64,000 nt of DNA from Acuticoccus yangtzensis. GTDB taxonomy: Bacteria > Pseudomonadota > Alphaproteobacteria > Rhizobiales > Amorphaceae. Location: assembly GCF_001927245.1 (NCBI RefSeq), contig NZ_MJUX01000003.1, positions 248,001 through 312,000 on the forward strand, in the 5' to 3' direction. Each line of letters starts with the position of its first letter. Positions within the stretch are counted from its first letter, which is position 1. The notes below the pieces were generated by a model, which searched no databases, was not told the origin of the DNA, and saw only the letters and a list, made by a program, of their open reading frames with translations. The translations under genes were made by a program, and so were the position numbers. This document shows positions 40,799 to 48,946 of this stretch, piece by piece.

Positions 40799-41705
40799 GG
40801 CGCCGGAGCGCTTCACGGTCGAGACGCCGGTGCTGCGTATCGCGGCGGAGGCGTCGGGCCCCGAGGATGGGCGGCCGATCATTTTGCTGCACGGTTGGCC
40901 GGATGGACCGCGCACGTGGGACGCGGTGCTTCCTGCGCTCCATGGTGCCGGCTACAGGACGATCGTCCCCACCCTGCGCGGGTTCGGGGAGACGGAGTTT
41001 CGCGACGGCGCCACGGTTTCGGCGGACCTCGAGGCGCTCGGTCAGGACGTTCTCGATTTCATGGACGGCATGGGGCTCGGCGAGGCCATCGTCGCCGGGC
41101 ACGACTGGGGTGCGCGGGCGGCCTATGTGGCGGCTCATGCGGCGCCCAAGAGGGTGACGGCGTGTATCGCGCTGTCGGTCGGCTGGGGCACCAACACGGC
41201 GGACCAGGTGGTGCCGCTGTCCCAGGTGCAGGCCTATTGGTATCACTGGTTCTTCGCGACGCCTTATGGCGCGGCGCGGCTGCGCGAGGATCCGCGCGGG
41301 CTTGCGCGCTATGTCTGGGACATCTGGATGCCGGATTTCCCGTTCACGGACGCCGACTTCGAGGCGACGGCGCCGATGTTCGACAATCCGGTCTGGCCGG
41401 ATGTGACGATACACTCCTACGCGATGCGCTGGGGCAATGCGGCGCCGAACCCCGACTACGACGGGCTGCGGGCGGCGCAGAAGGCGGACATGACGATCCG
41501 CGTGCCGACATTGATGCTGCACGGCGGGGCGGATCCGGTGACGGATGCGGCGACGTCGGCCGGCAAGGAGGCGCTGTTCGCGGCGCGCTATGAGCGTCAC
41601 GTTCTGCCGGGCGTGAACCATTTTCCGACGCGCGAGGTGCCGCAGGAGACGGCGCGGCTGATGCTGTCTTTCCTGGGCGCTTCCGTGGGCGCTGCCGGTG
41701 GATGA
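40791..41705 (+). CDS. Alpha/beta hydrolase, epoxide hydrolase-like
   Basis: A 304-residue alpha/beta hydrolase. The oxyanion motif is LHGWPDGP, the nucleophile is Asp in VAGHDWGARAAY (about residue 104) and the general base His is in GVNHFPTREVP near the end; LHGGADPVTD provides the acid. An Asp nucleophile points to epoxide hydrolase or haloalkane dehalogenase; DWGA and the cap-domain Tyr/Trp residues (VQAYWYHWFF) favour the former. It lies between nusB and thiL, which are normally adjacent, overlapping each by exactly 8 bp. Confidence 0.85.
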   Translation: MAEAPERFTVETPVLRIAAEASGPEDGRPIILLHGWPDGPRTWDAVLPALHGAGYRTIVPTLRGFGETEFRDGATVSADLEALGQDVLDFMDGMGLGEAIVAGHDWGARAAYVAAHAAPKRVTACIALSVGWGTNTADQVVPLSQVQAYWYHWFFATPYGAARLREDPRGLARYVWDIWMPDFPFTDADFEATAPMFDNPVWPDVTIHSYAMRWGNAAPNPDYDGLRAAQKADMTIRVPTLMLHGGADPVTDAATSAGKEALFAARYERHVLPGVNHFPTREVPQETARLMLSFLGASVGAAGG

Positions 41706-42666
41706 AGACGGGCTGATCGCCACCCTGTTCGCACCGCTGGCGACGGACGAGGGGGCGGACAAGCTGGGCGACGACGCGGCGGCCTTTGCGGGCGGTCCGG
41801 GCGACGTCGTCGTGACCTGCGACGCCTTGGCGGCGGGGGTGCATTTCTTCCCAGAGGACCCGCCTGCGGCGATCGCGGCGAAAGCGCTGAGGGTGAACCT
41901 TTCGGACTTGGCGGCGAAGGGGGCAGAGCCGTTCGGCTATCTGCTCGCCCTTGCGCTGCCGCCCGGCCTTGCGCCGGAATGGGCGGAGGGTTTCGCCCAC
42001 GGGTTGGCGGCGGATCAGGCGCGTTACGGTGTCTCGCTGATGGGGGGCGACACGCTGCGGGCCTCGCCCGGCGGCGGTGTGACGATCACAGTGACGGCGT
42101 TCGGCCGCGTGGCGTCGGGGGCGACGGTGCGGCGCCGCGCGGCGCGGGCCGGCGACGCGGTCGTGGTGACGGGAACGATCGGCGACGCGGCGCTGGGGCT
42201 GCGGGTGCGGCTCGGCGATGCGTTGGGGCTGGGGGCTGAGGATCGTGCGGCGCTGGAGGCGGCCTATTTGTGGCCCGAACCGCCGGTCGCCGCGTGGCGC
42301 GCGGTGGCGGCCCACGCGCGGGCGGCGATGGACGTGTCGGACGGGCTGATCGGCGACCTTGCGAAGATGTGCCGGGCCGCGGGCGTGGGGGCGCGGCTGG
42401 ACCTTGACGCGGTGCCCTTGTCGGCCGCGGTGTGCCGGGCTGTCGCGGCCGATCAGGCGGCCTTCGACCGGGCGGTGACGGGGGGCGACGACTACCAGAT
42501 CCTCGCCGCCGTGGCGCCGGAAAGGCTCAGCGCCTACCTGGCGGCGCTGAGTGCGTGCGGCTCGGAAGGGTCCGTGATCGGCGAGGTGGTCGCGGGGGCG
42601 GGCGTGGCGCTGACGCGCAGCGGCGAGGCGGCGCAGGTCGACGACGGTCGCTTCCAGCACTTCTGA
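41698..42666 (+). CDS. thiL: Thiamine-monophosphate kinase
   Basis: A 322-residue ATP-dependent kinase making thiamine pyrophosphate. Family features are KLGDDAAAF (phosphate/Mg binding), VVTCDALAAGVHF, NLSDLAAKGAEP, MGGDTLRA, AMDVSDGLIGDL and GGDDYQILA. It starts at GTG 41698 within the end of the hydrolase gene. The initial 15 residues are shorter than in E. coli, but all motifs are kept. Confidence 0.93.
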   Translation: MDEDGLIATLFAPLATDEGADKLGDDAAAFAGGPGDVVVTCDALAAGVHFFPEDPPAAIAAKALRVNLSDLAAKGAEPFGYLLALALPPGLAPEWAEGFAHGLAADQARYGVSLMGGDTLRASPGGGVTITVTAFGRVASGATVRRRAARAGDAVVVTGTIGDAALGLRVRLGDALGLGAEDRAALEAAYLWPEPPVAAWRAVAAHARAAMDVSDGLIGDLAKMCRAAGVGARLDLDAVPLSAAVCRAVAADQAAFDRAVTGGDDYQILAAVAPERLSAYLAALSACGSEGSVIGEVVAGAGVALTRSGEAAQVDDGRFQHF

Positions 42667-42761
42667 CCCGCCGGGCGCCTCCGGGTGCGCTTCGACGGGC
42701 TGACAAGGCCGCACGACTTCACTAGGACCGGTACCCAGTATGGTGGTGGTCCAGGTGCCTT

Positions 42762-43433
42762 ATGCGTGAAATCGTGATCGTCGGCTTCCCGAAGTGCGGG
42801 ACTTCGGCGTTGATTCGCCGGTTCGCGGAGGAGGAGGACGTTCACGTTCTTTATGCGGCCAACGGCCATGTGGATGCGCTGTTTCCGGATCGTTCGAATT
42901 TGCCGGCCGACAAAGTCATCGTCCACAAATGCCCCACCTATATTTTGAAGCGCGATTATCTGCTGCGGTTGCGTGAAATGGTCGGGCCGGCGGACATCGT
43001 CGTCTGCTATCGGCGCCTGCCTCGCGTGTTGTTGTCGTGGCACAACATGCACCGGCGTATTGCCCGCACCGGGGTTCAGCCCAACCATTTCGTGCACCGC
43101 GAGCCGGAGTTCTGGGCAAATTGCTCGGTCGATGACTATTATCACAAGAGCGCCCATCGGTTTCGGATGGATATGTTCTTCGACCAGTTGCTGCGGCTGT
43201 TTCCGGACGAGCAGGTGACGGTTGTCGCGCAGGAAAAGATGGCCCGCTCGGTGACGAACGTTGTGAAACTTCTGAAGGGTGAGCCGGAAGTGGAGGACGA
43301 GGCCGAGGCGCACATGGGCTATGCGGACCGGGCGGACGCGGATATTGCGCCCGACGTGCTTGAGATCCTTGAGGAGACCTACCAGCGCTTCCTGGCGCGT
43401 GTGGCGGCGTCGGGCGTGCGGTCGATCACCTGA
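42762..43433 (+). CDS. Sulfotransferase family protein
   Basis: A 223-residue cytosolic protein with the classical PAPS 5'-phosphosulfate loop GFPKCGTSALIRRF (residues 8-21) and the 3'-phosphate region VVCYRRLPRVLLSWHNMH. It belongs to the heparan sulfate/bacterial Stf0-like group rather than to the two paralogues at 22-23 kb, from which it differs throughout. The substrate is unknown. A lone gene between thiL and the cox/pnt genes. Confidence 0.8.
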   Translation: MREIVIVGFPKCGTSALIRRFAEEEDVHVLYAANGHVDALFPDRSNLPADKVIVHKCPTYILKRDYLLRLREMVGPADIVVCYRRLPRVLLSWHNMHRRIARTGVQPNHFVHREPEFWANCSVDDYYHKSAHRFRMDMFFDQLLRLFPDEQVTVVAQEKMARSVTNVVKLLKGEPEVEDEAEAHMGYADRADADIAPDVLEILEETYQRFLARVAASGVRSIT

Positions 43434-43525
43434 GAAAGCCCGACGCGACGGGCACAGCGGACCTTGCCCGAGCCGGACTTATGCAACAGGAGGCGCGCGA
43501 AGGGCCTTGGCTTGCACACGCTTTC

Positions 43526-43554
43526 TTGCCAGCGTTGGCCTCGCCGACTAGAAG
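43526..43554 (+). promoter_or_regulatory. Candidate promoter for the cytochrome oxidase peptide/pnt genes
   Basis: TTGCCA (43526-43531) and TAGAAG (43549-43554) with a 17 bp spacer lie 20 bp before the small CoxIV gene. Visual match only. Confidence 0.4.
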
Positions 43555-43574
43555 GCGCGCAACGGAGGACACCA

Positions 43575-43739
43575 ATGGCCAGCGATCCCACTTTCTCTTT
43601 CGTCGACGAGGACGGAAACCCGCCGCGCACGTCCATGGAGGACCATGTCCGGACGTATGAGGCCTTCATCTCCATCACAAAGTGGGGCATTGGCATTGTT
43701 GTCTTAATCGTCGTGCTTATGGCAATGTTTCTGCTCTAA
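43575..43739 (+). CDS. aa3-type cytochrome c oxidase subunit IV (small membrane peptide)
   Basis: A 54-residue protein: a soluble start (MASDPTFSFVDEDGNPPRTS, MEDHVRTYEAFI) and one C-terminal membrane helix (about residues 34-54). EDHxxTYxxFxxxxKW is the signature of the alphaproteobacterial oxidase subunit IV family. GGAGGA lies 6 bp before the ATG. The gene lies immediately upstream of pntAA, a position I recall as conserved in the group; no other oxidase genes are here. Confidence 0.85.
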   Translation: MASDPTFSFVDEDGNPPRTSMEDHVRTYEAFISITKWGIGIVVLIVVLMAMFLL

Positions 43740-43784
43740 TAAACGACAGTGCCAGCCTAAAAGCTGCGCAGGAGGAGATTGCGC

Positions 43785-44942
43785 GTGAAGATCGCCGTTC
43801 CGGTCGAGACCGAAGACACGCGCGTTGCCGCGACGCCCGACGTCGTGAAGCGCTATGTGGCTGCCGGTGCCGACGTTGCCATTCAAACCGGGGCGGGTGC
43901 GGACTCGCGCATCACCGACCAAGCCTACAAGGACATGGGTGCGACCATCGTCGCATCCGCGGCCGAGGCGGTGGATGGGGCCGATATCATCCTCACTGTT
44001 CGCCGCCCGAGCGCCGAGGTGCTGGGGGCGGCGAAGTCCGGTGCCTTCATCATCGGCGCGTTGGACCCCTATGGCGACCGCGAGGGGCTGCAGGCGATGG
44101 CCGATGCGGGCCTTTCGGCGGTGGCGATGGAGCTGATGCCGCGCATCACCCGCGCCCAGTCGATGGACATCCTGTCCTCGCAGGCCAACCTCGCCGGCTA
44201 CCAAGCGGTGATCGACGCGGCGGCGACCTATGACCGCGCGATCCCGATGATGATGACCGCGGCGGGCACGGTTCCGGCGGCTCGGATCTTCATCATGGGT
44301 GCCGGTGTGGCGGGTCTTCAGGCGATCGCCACGGCGCGCCGTCTGGGTGGCGCGGTGTCGGCGACGGACGTGCGGCCGGCGGCGAAGGAGCAGGTCGCCT
44401 CGCTGGGTGCCAAGTTCATCGCGGTCGAGAACGAGGAGTTCAAGGCGGCGGAGACGGCTGGCGGATATGCCAAGGAAATGTCCGAGGACTACCGCAAGCA
44501 GCAGGCCGAGCTGGTGGCCGCGCACATCGCCAAGCAGGACATCGTGGTGACGACGGCGCTGATTCCGGGCCGTCCTGCACCCAAGCTGATCACGGCCGAG
44601 ATGGTCGCGTCGATGAACCCGGGGTCCGTGATCGTCGACCTCGCGGTCGAGCGTGGCGGCAACGTCGAGGGATCGGTCGCGGGCGAGGTCGTGACGGTGG
44701 GTCCGGCGACGATCATCGGTTACCGCAACGTTCCGGGGCGGATCGCGGCTTCGGCCTCGCTACTCTACGCCAAGAACCTCTACACCTTCATCGACACGGT
44801 GCTTCTCGACAAGGAGAAGGCTTTCGCGCCGAAATGGGACGACGAGCTTTTGACGGCGACCCTTTTGACGCGTGACGGCTCGCTGGTTCACCCGAACTAT
44901 GGCGGGACGAAGCCGGCGGCGATGGCTGCGTCGGCGAGCTGA
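43785..44942 (+). CDS. pntAA: NAD(P) transhydrogenase subunit alpha part 1 (soluble NAD domain)
   Basis: A 385-residue domain I of the proton-translocating transhydrogenase. It begins MKIAVPVETEDTRVAATPDVVKRY and includes the NAD-binding loop MGAGVAGLQAIATARRLGG with the following Asp. It is separated from the membrane part, the Rhodospirillum-type three-gene form. GTG 43785 is chosen because GGAGGAG ends 7 bp upstream; the TTG two codons earlier is too close. The operon continues with pntAB, a small ORF and pntB. Confidence 0.93.
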   Translation: MKIAVPVETEDTRVAATPDVVKRYVAAGADVAIQTGAGADSRITDQAYKDMGATIVASAAEAVDGADIILTVRRPSAEVLGAAKSGAFIIGALDPYGDREGLQAMADAGLSAVAMELMPRITRAQSMDILSSQANLAGYQAVIDAAATYDRAIPMMMTAAGTVPAARIFIMGAGVAGLQAIATARRLGGAVSATDVRPAAKEQVASLGAKFIAVENEEFKAAETAGGYAKEMSEDYRKQQAELVAAHIAKQDIVVTTALIPGRPAPKLITAEMVASMNPGSVIVDLAVERGGNVEGSVAGEVVTVGPATIIGYRNVPGRIAASASLLYAKNLYTFIDTVLLDKEKAFAPKWDDELLTATLLTRDGSLVHPNYGGTKPAAMAASAS

Positions 44943-45008
44943 ACTGACTGACCCGATTATCGAGAGCGCTGGCTGTCCGGGCCGGATGCGCGATCCAAGG
45001 AAAAGAGC

Positions 45009-45530
45009 ATGAACGAGGACAACGCCGGCGCCGCGATGGAAGCGGCCCGCACCGCCGCAGAGGCTGCCGCGCGCTCCAGCGAGGCGGCGCAGGCGGCCAC
45101 CGCTGCGGCCCAGGCGGCGACTCAGGCGGCGGATGCGTCGATGGCCGCCTCCCAGGCGGCGGACGCGGCCGGCCATGCGGCGATGCAGGCCGATGCCTTG
45201 GCCGTCGCGGCGAGCGCGGCGACGGCGGGCGCGATCGACCCGACGATTTTCCGCCTCGCGATCTTCGTGCTGGCCATTTTCGTCGGCTACTATGTTGTGT
45301 GGTCGGTGACGCCGGCGCTGCACACTCCGCTGATGAGCGTCACCAACGCCATTTCGTCGGTGATCGTGGTGGGGGCGCTTTTGGCGACGGGCGTCTCCTT
45401 CGCCGAGGCGGACGGGGCGCTGTGGGCGAAGATCTTCGGCTTCTTCGCGCTGATCCTGGCGTCGGTGAACATCTTCGGCGGCTTCCTCGTCACCCAGCGC
45501 ATGCTGGCCATGTACAAGAAGAAGCGATGA
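45009..45530 (+). CDS. pntAB: NAD(P) transhydrogenase subunit alpha part 2 (membrane), with Ala-rich N-terminus
   Basis: A 173-residue membrane subunit. Residues about 80-173 have the expected helices ([67 protein letters not shown]). The first 75 residues are almost only Ala, Gln, Ser, Asp and Met in a repeating AAxAA pattern ([20 protein letters not shown]), probably a long helix. Usual PntAB proteins are about 100-140 residues, so this extension is unusual in length. The stop forms an ATGA overlap with a 35-codon ORF. Confidence 0.9.
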   Translation: MNEDNAGAAMEAARTAAEAAARSSEAAQAATAAAQAATQAADASMAASQAADAAGHAAMQADALAVAASAATAGAIDPTIFRLAIFVLAIFVGYYVVWSVTPALHTPLMSVTNAISSVIVVGALLATGVSFAEADGALWAKIFGFFALILASVNIFGGFLVTQRMLAMYKKKR

Positions 45531-45634
45531 CCTTGCCCGCCCTGCGGTCCGCCGAGGCGGCCCGCGCGTTCCGATTGACCGCAGCCGCGCATGATGTGGC
45601 GGCCAAGACCAAGAAGCGACTGGACGAGCAATGA
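45527..45634 (+). CDS. 35-residue ORF coupled between pntAB and pntB
   Basis: A short frame starting [19 protein letters not shown] and ending [11 protein letters not shown]. Its ATG overlaps the pntAB stop (ATGA at 45527-45530) and its TGA overlaps the pntB start (ATGA at 45631-45634), so it exactly bridges the 100 bp between the two genes. Neither it nor pntB has a good ribosome binding site: upstream of pntB only GGACGAG is seen. This fits a translated linker that hands ribosomes to pntB. The peptide is basic/amphipathic without a membrane helix. It may be a mere coupling device or a real microprotein. Confidence 0.6.
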   Translation: MTLPALRSAEAARAFRLTAAAHDVAAKTKKRLDEQ

Positions 45635-47037
45635 GCCCCAACATCGCAGCGATCCTCTACCTCGTTTCCGGGGTGCTCTTCATTCTGGCGCTCCGCGGCC
45701 TTTCGCACCCGGAGACGAGCCGCCAGGGCAACCGCTTCGGCATGATCGGCATGACGATCGCGGTGCTGACCACGCTGATCTCGGCGGGTCCGGACGTGTT
45801 CGGCTGGATCCTGATCATCGCCGGTCTCGGCATCGGCGGCGGCATCGGCGCGGTGATGGCGAAACGCATCCCGATGACCGCGATGCCGCAACTCGTGGCG
45901 GCCTTCCACTCGCTGGTGGGTCTGGCGGCGGTGTTCGTGGCTGCGGGCGCGCTCTATGCGCCGGAGGCCTTCGGCATCGGCACGCCGTTCCACATCAAGG
46001 GCCTGTCGCTGGTCGAGATGGCGCTTGGCGCCGCGATCGGCGCGCTGACCTTCACGGGATCGGTGATCGCCTTCGCCAAGCTGGACGGGCGCATGTCGGG
46101 CAAGCCGATCCTTCTGCCGGCGCGTCACCTGATCAACGGCGGCCTCTTCGTGCTGCTGATCCTCCTCATGGTCTGGTTCGTGGGCGCGGACGAGCAGGTG
46201 CTGCAGCAGCGCTTCCTGTTCTGGCTCATCGTGCTGGCGGCGCTGGCGCTGGGCGGTCTCATCATCGTTCCGATCGGCGGCGCCGACATGCCGGTGGTCG
46301 TGTCGATGCTGAACTCCTATTCGGGCTGGGCTGCTGCCGGTATCGGCTTCACGCTTGGTAACACGGCGCTGATCATCACCGGTGCTCTGGTGGGGTCCTC
46401 GGGTGCGATCCTGTCCTACATCATGTGTAAGGGCATGAACCGGTCCTTCATCTCGGTCATTCTCGGCGGCTTCGGCGGCGAGAGCGGCGGTCCTGCGGCC
46501 GACATGGGCGACAAGACGGTGAAGATGGGCTCGGCCGAGGACGCGGCCTATCTGATGAAGAACGCGTCGTCGGTCATCATCGTGCCCGGTTACGGCATGG
46601 CGGTGGCGCAGGCCCAGCACGCACTGCGCGAAATGGCGGACGCGCTGAAGGCCGAGGGGGTGAGCGTGAAGTATGCGATCCACCCTGTGGCGGGCCGTAT
46701 GCCGGGGCATATGAACGTGCTCCTGGCCGAAGCGAACGTGCCCTATGAAGACGTGTTCGAGCTGGAGGACATCAACTCCGACTTTGCGCAGACGGACGTC
46801 GCCTATGTGATCGGCGCGAACGACGTGACGAACCCGGCCGCGCGGGACGATCCGTCATCGCCGATCTACGGCATGCCGATCCTGGATGTGGACAAGGCGA
46901 AGACGGTGCTCTTCTCCAAGCGCTCGCTGGGCTCGGGTTATGCTGGCATCGACAATGCGTTGTTCTACAAGGACAACAACATGATGCTGCTCGGCGACGC
47001 GAAGAAGATGGTCGAGGAGATCGTCAAGGCGCTCTGA
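45631..47037 (+). CDS. pntB: NAD(P) transhydrogenase subunit beta
   Basis: A 468-residue subunit with about eight membrane helices (residues 1-265) and the soluble NADP-binding domain III at the C-terminus (about 290-468). Domain III has VPGYGMAVAQAQHALREMA, HPVAGRMPGHMNVLLAEANVPY, VIGANDVTNPAA and GYAGIDNALFYKDNNMMLLGDAKK, all hallmarks. With PntAA and PntAB it couples proton flow to NADPH formation. It begins in an ATGA overlap with the preceding 35-codon ORF. Confidence 0.95.
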   Translation: MSPNIAAILYLVSGVLFILALRGLSHPETSRQGNRFGMIGMTIAVLTTLISAGPDVFGWILIIAGLGIGGGIGAVMAKRIPMTAMPQLVAAFHSLVGLAAVFVAAGALYAPEAFGIGTPFHIKGLSLVEMALGAAIGALTFTGSVIAFAKLDGRMSGKPILLPARHLINGGLFVLLILLMVWFVGADEQVLQQRFLFWLIVLAALALGGLIIVPIGGADMPVVVSMLNSYSGWAAAGIGFTLGNTALIITGALVGSSGAILSYIMCKGMNRSFISVILGGFGGESGGPAADMGDKTVKMGSAEDAAYLMKNASSVIIVPGYGMAVAQAQHALREMADALKAEGVSVKYAIHPVAGRMPGHMNVLLAEANVPYEDVFELEDINSDFAQTDVAYVIGANDVTNPAARDDPSSPIYGMPILDVDKAKTVLFSKRSLGSGYAGIDNALFYKDNNMMLLGDAKKMVEEIVKAL

Positions 47038-47070
47038 CGGCATCTCATCGACTGGAAGGACTTCCCGACT

Positions 47071-48039
47071 ATGCGCGTTGTGACGATCGTTTGCCCGCCT
47101 GCCTTGAGGGAGCGGCTGCCGGCCGCTCTCGGCCCCGATGTGGAGGTGGTGACCTTCCCGCAGGAGGCCTGCAACACGGCCGAGCACGACGGGGACTTCC
47201 GACCCGACGACGTCGTGATCTCGATGGAGATGCGCCGGCCGGGCGGGATGACGCCGAAGCTGGGGCTGGTCCAGCTCTCGGGCGCGGGGACGGACCGGAT
47301 CGACCTTGCGACGGTGGACCCCTCCATTCCGGTCTGCAACGTCTTCGATCATGAGATCCCGATCGCCGAATATGTGATCGCGACGATGCTGGAGTGGCAG
47401 ATCCGGCTGGGGGCGATGCGGCAGGGCTTCACGGCGGAAACGTGGGCGTCGCGGACGGCGGCCCCCGCGACTCACGGTGAGCTTTACGGCAAGACGCTGG
47501 GTGTCGTCGGGTTCGGGCGCATCGGCAAGGAGGCGGCTGTGCGGGCCTCGGCCTTCGGGATGAAGGTGATCGCGGTGGCGCGGCGGCCCGATGGCGGCCC
47601 GGCCGACGAGGTGCACCCGACCGAGGCGCTGGCCGACGTGCTGCCACGCTGCGATTTCGTTCTCGACACGTTGCCGCTGACCGAGGCGACGCGCGGTCTG
47701 TTCGACGCCACGATGCTGGCGGCGATGAAGCCGACGGGCGTGATCATCAATGTCGGGCGCGGCGGGACGATCGACGAGGAGGCGCTGTTCGAGGCGCTGT
47801 CCAAGAAGACGATCGGCGGCGCGATCATTGACGTGTGGTATCAGTATCCGCGTGAGCCGGGCGAAGCGCCGCCGCCGTCGCGGTTCGACTTCTTCAGCCT
47901 CGACAATGTGATCATGACGCCGCATGCGTCGGCGATCACCGACGCCCTGTGGGACCGGCGCGCGGCGACGATTGCCGAGAATGTCCGGCGGCTGCAGGCG
48001 GGCGAGCCGCTTTTGAACGTGGTCCGCGCGGCGCAGTAG
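47071..48039 (+). CDS. D-isomer-specific 2-hydroxyacid dehydrogenase family protein
   Basis: A 322-residue NAD(P) enzyme. The Rossmann loop is VVGFGRIGKEAA (about residue 150), and the substrate/catalytic blocks are NVGRGGTIDEEALFEAL and MTPHASAITDALWDRR with the catalytic His; the usual Arg lies before LDTLPLTEATRGL. Candidate substrates are glyoxylate/hydroxypyruvate, phosphoglycerate or formate relatives; sequence alone does not decide. It follows pntB by 33 bp, possibly a readthrough neighbour supplying or using NAD(P)H. Confidence 0.85.
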   Translation: MRVVTIVCPPALRERLPAALGPDVEVVTFPQEACNTAEHDGDFRPDDVVISMEMRRPGGMTPKLGLVQLSGAGTDRIDLATVDPSIPVCNVFDHEIPIAEYVIATMLEWQIRLGAMRQGFTAETWASRTAAPATHGELYGKTLGVVGFGRIGKEAAVRASAFGMKVIAVARRPDGGPADEVHPTEALADVLPRCDFVLDTLPLTEATRGLFDATMLAAMKPTGVIINVGRGGTIDEEALFEALSKKTIGGAIIDVWYQYPREPGEAPPPSRFDFFSLDNVIMTPHASAITDALWDRRAATIAENVRRLQAGEPLLNVVRAAQ

Positions 48040-48086
48040 GCGCGTGCTGCCCGCTCAGGCGCGCTGAGGGCGGATGTCACGGTGTA

Positions 48087-48124
48087 CCGTTGGCGGTCTG
48101 CAGTGATGTGGAGACCACCAACGG
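48087..48124. repeat. 13 bp near-perfect inverted repeat
   Basis: Arms 48087-48099 and 48112-48124 pair at 12 of 13 positions around a 12-base loop, 47 bp after the dehydrogenase stop. Most likely a terminator or RNA-stabilising hairpin of that transcript. Confidence 0.6.
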
Positions 48125-48288
48125 CCGACCCGCGCGCAAACACCCGAATGATGGACGGCCGGCTTGGACGCCGCCGGTGGTGCGGTGCCCTCCCGGGTCA
48201 GCGCTCGGGCCGTGCGCGCTCAAGCCGTGCTTGAGCTCTGTTCATGGCTTGGGGCGAGCGCTCGCGCTCGCCGCGGGGCACACGGGTC

Positions 48289-48308
48289 GTCGTTGAATAA
48301 TCAACGAC
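48289..48308. repeat. Perfect 8 bp inverted repeat with ATAA loop
   Basis: GTCGTTGA-ATAA-TCAACGAC lies about 80 bp beyond the stop of the Omp10-like gene (minus strand) and downstream of the dehydrogenase gene. Role unknown; terminator or DNA-binding site. Confidence 0.55.
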
Positions 48309-48389
48309 ATGCGCGATGGGCGGCACGGCGGGCGCAGGAGTGCCGTGGCAGAAGGGGAGGTCCGGCGGCTATTCGGGCGCGGTGCTTGG

Positions 48390-48725
48390 TTACCGCACGC
48401 GCGTCATGGTGAAGGGCTGGCCGGCGGACGGAGTGCAGGACAGTTGGCGGCTGGACAGGAACGTGCAGGTTGCCGCACGAGTCTCGTTCGCTGCGATCGA
48501 CGTCCAGGACAGGCTGACGGTGCTTTGGGTGCGAGTATAGCGCCCGTCCGCGACGACGACTTCGCCGGTGCCGGTGAGGCGGGACGTAAAGGCGCCCGTC
48601 TGGAATGTGGCGATGAAGATCCCGTCGTCCGAGGCCCAGTTTCCGTCGATGGTCGACGAGGACCCGCCGCTGACGCAGCCCGCCAACAGGGCCGTGAGGC
48701 CGAGGGTGATGACGATGGCGCGCAT
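48390..48725 (-). CDS. Omp10-like outer membrane lipoprotein
   Basis: A 111-residue lipoprotein with a type II signal (MRAIVITLGLTALLAGC, lipobox LAGC, lipidated Cys17). The mature part (DGNWASDDGIFIATFQTGAF, then VSLSWTSIAANETRAATCTF, then LSCTPSAGQPFTMTR) follows the layout of Brucella Omp10, an immunogenic outer membrane lipoprotein of Rhizobiales. Two Cys in the mature part may form a disulphide. The role in the envelope is not defined. It is divergent from a GNAT acetyltransferase gene. Confidence 0.75.
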   Translation of the reverse strand: MRAIVITLGLTALLAGCVSGGSSSTIDGNWASDDGIFIATFQTGAFTSRLTGTGEVVVADGRYTRTQSTVSLSWTSIAANETRAATCTFLSSRQLSCTPSAGQPFTMTRVR

Positions 48726-48946
48726 GACGGGTTCCTTTCCAGGTAGCGGCGGGTGGCGGGCCCGGTGGGTGGAGAGTGCGCGTGCATGCGGCGGGGTTCA
48801 ACCGGCCGCATGTCGCGGGGGCGGGTCGAGCACACGATTTGAGTGGGTTTGCGGTGCTGATGCAACGATCCCTTATGGAGTTCGAACAGGCGGTGCGGCA
48901 TGTGTCGGGCGCCGTATGAGCACGGCGGGGCGAGGGAGGTATGGCG

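Larger units (their letters stand above)
48040..48389. other. Convergent intergenic gap (350 bp) with three hairpins
   Basis: No supported gene. Three stem-loops lie in series: CCGTTGG-C-GGTCT/AGACC-A-CCAACGG (48087-48124, 12 of 13 paired), GGCGAGCGC/GCGCTCGCC (48253-48272) and GTCGTTGA/TCAACGAC (48289-48308, loop ATAA). They lie between the ends of two convergent genes and probably serve as terminators, though none has a T-run. Confidence 0.5.
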
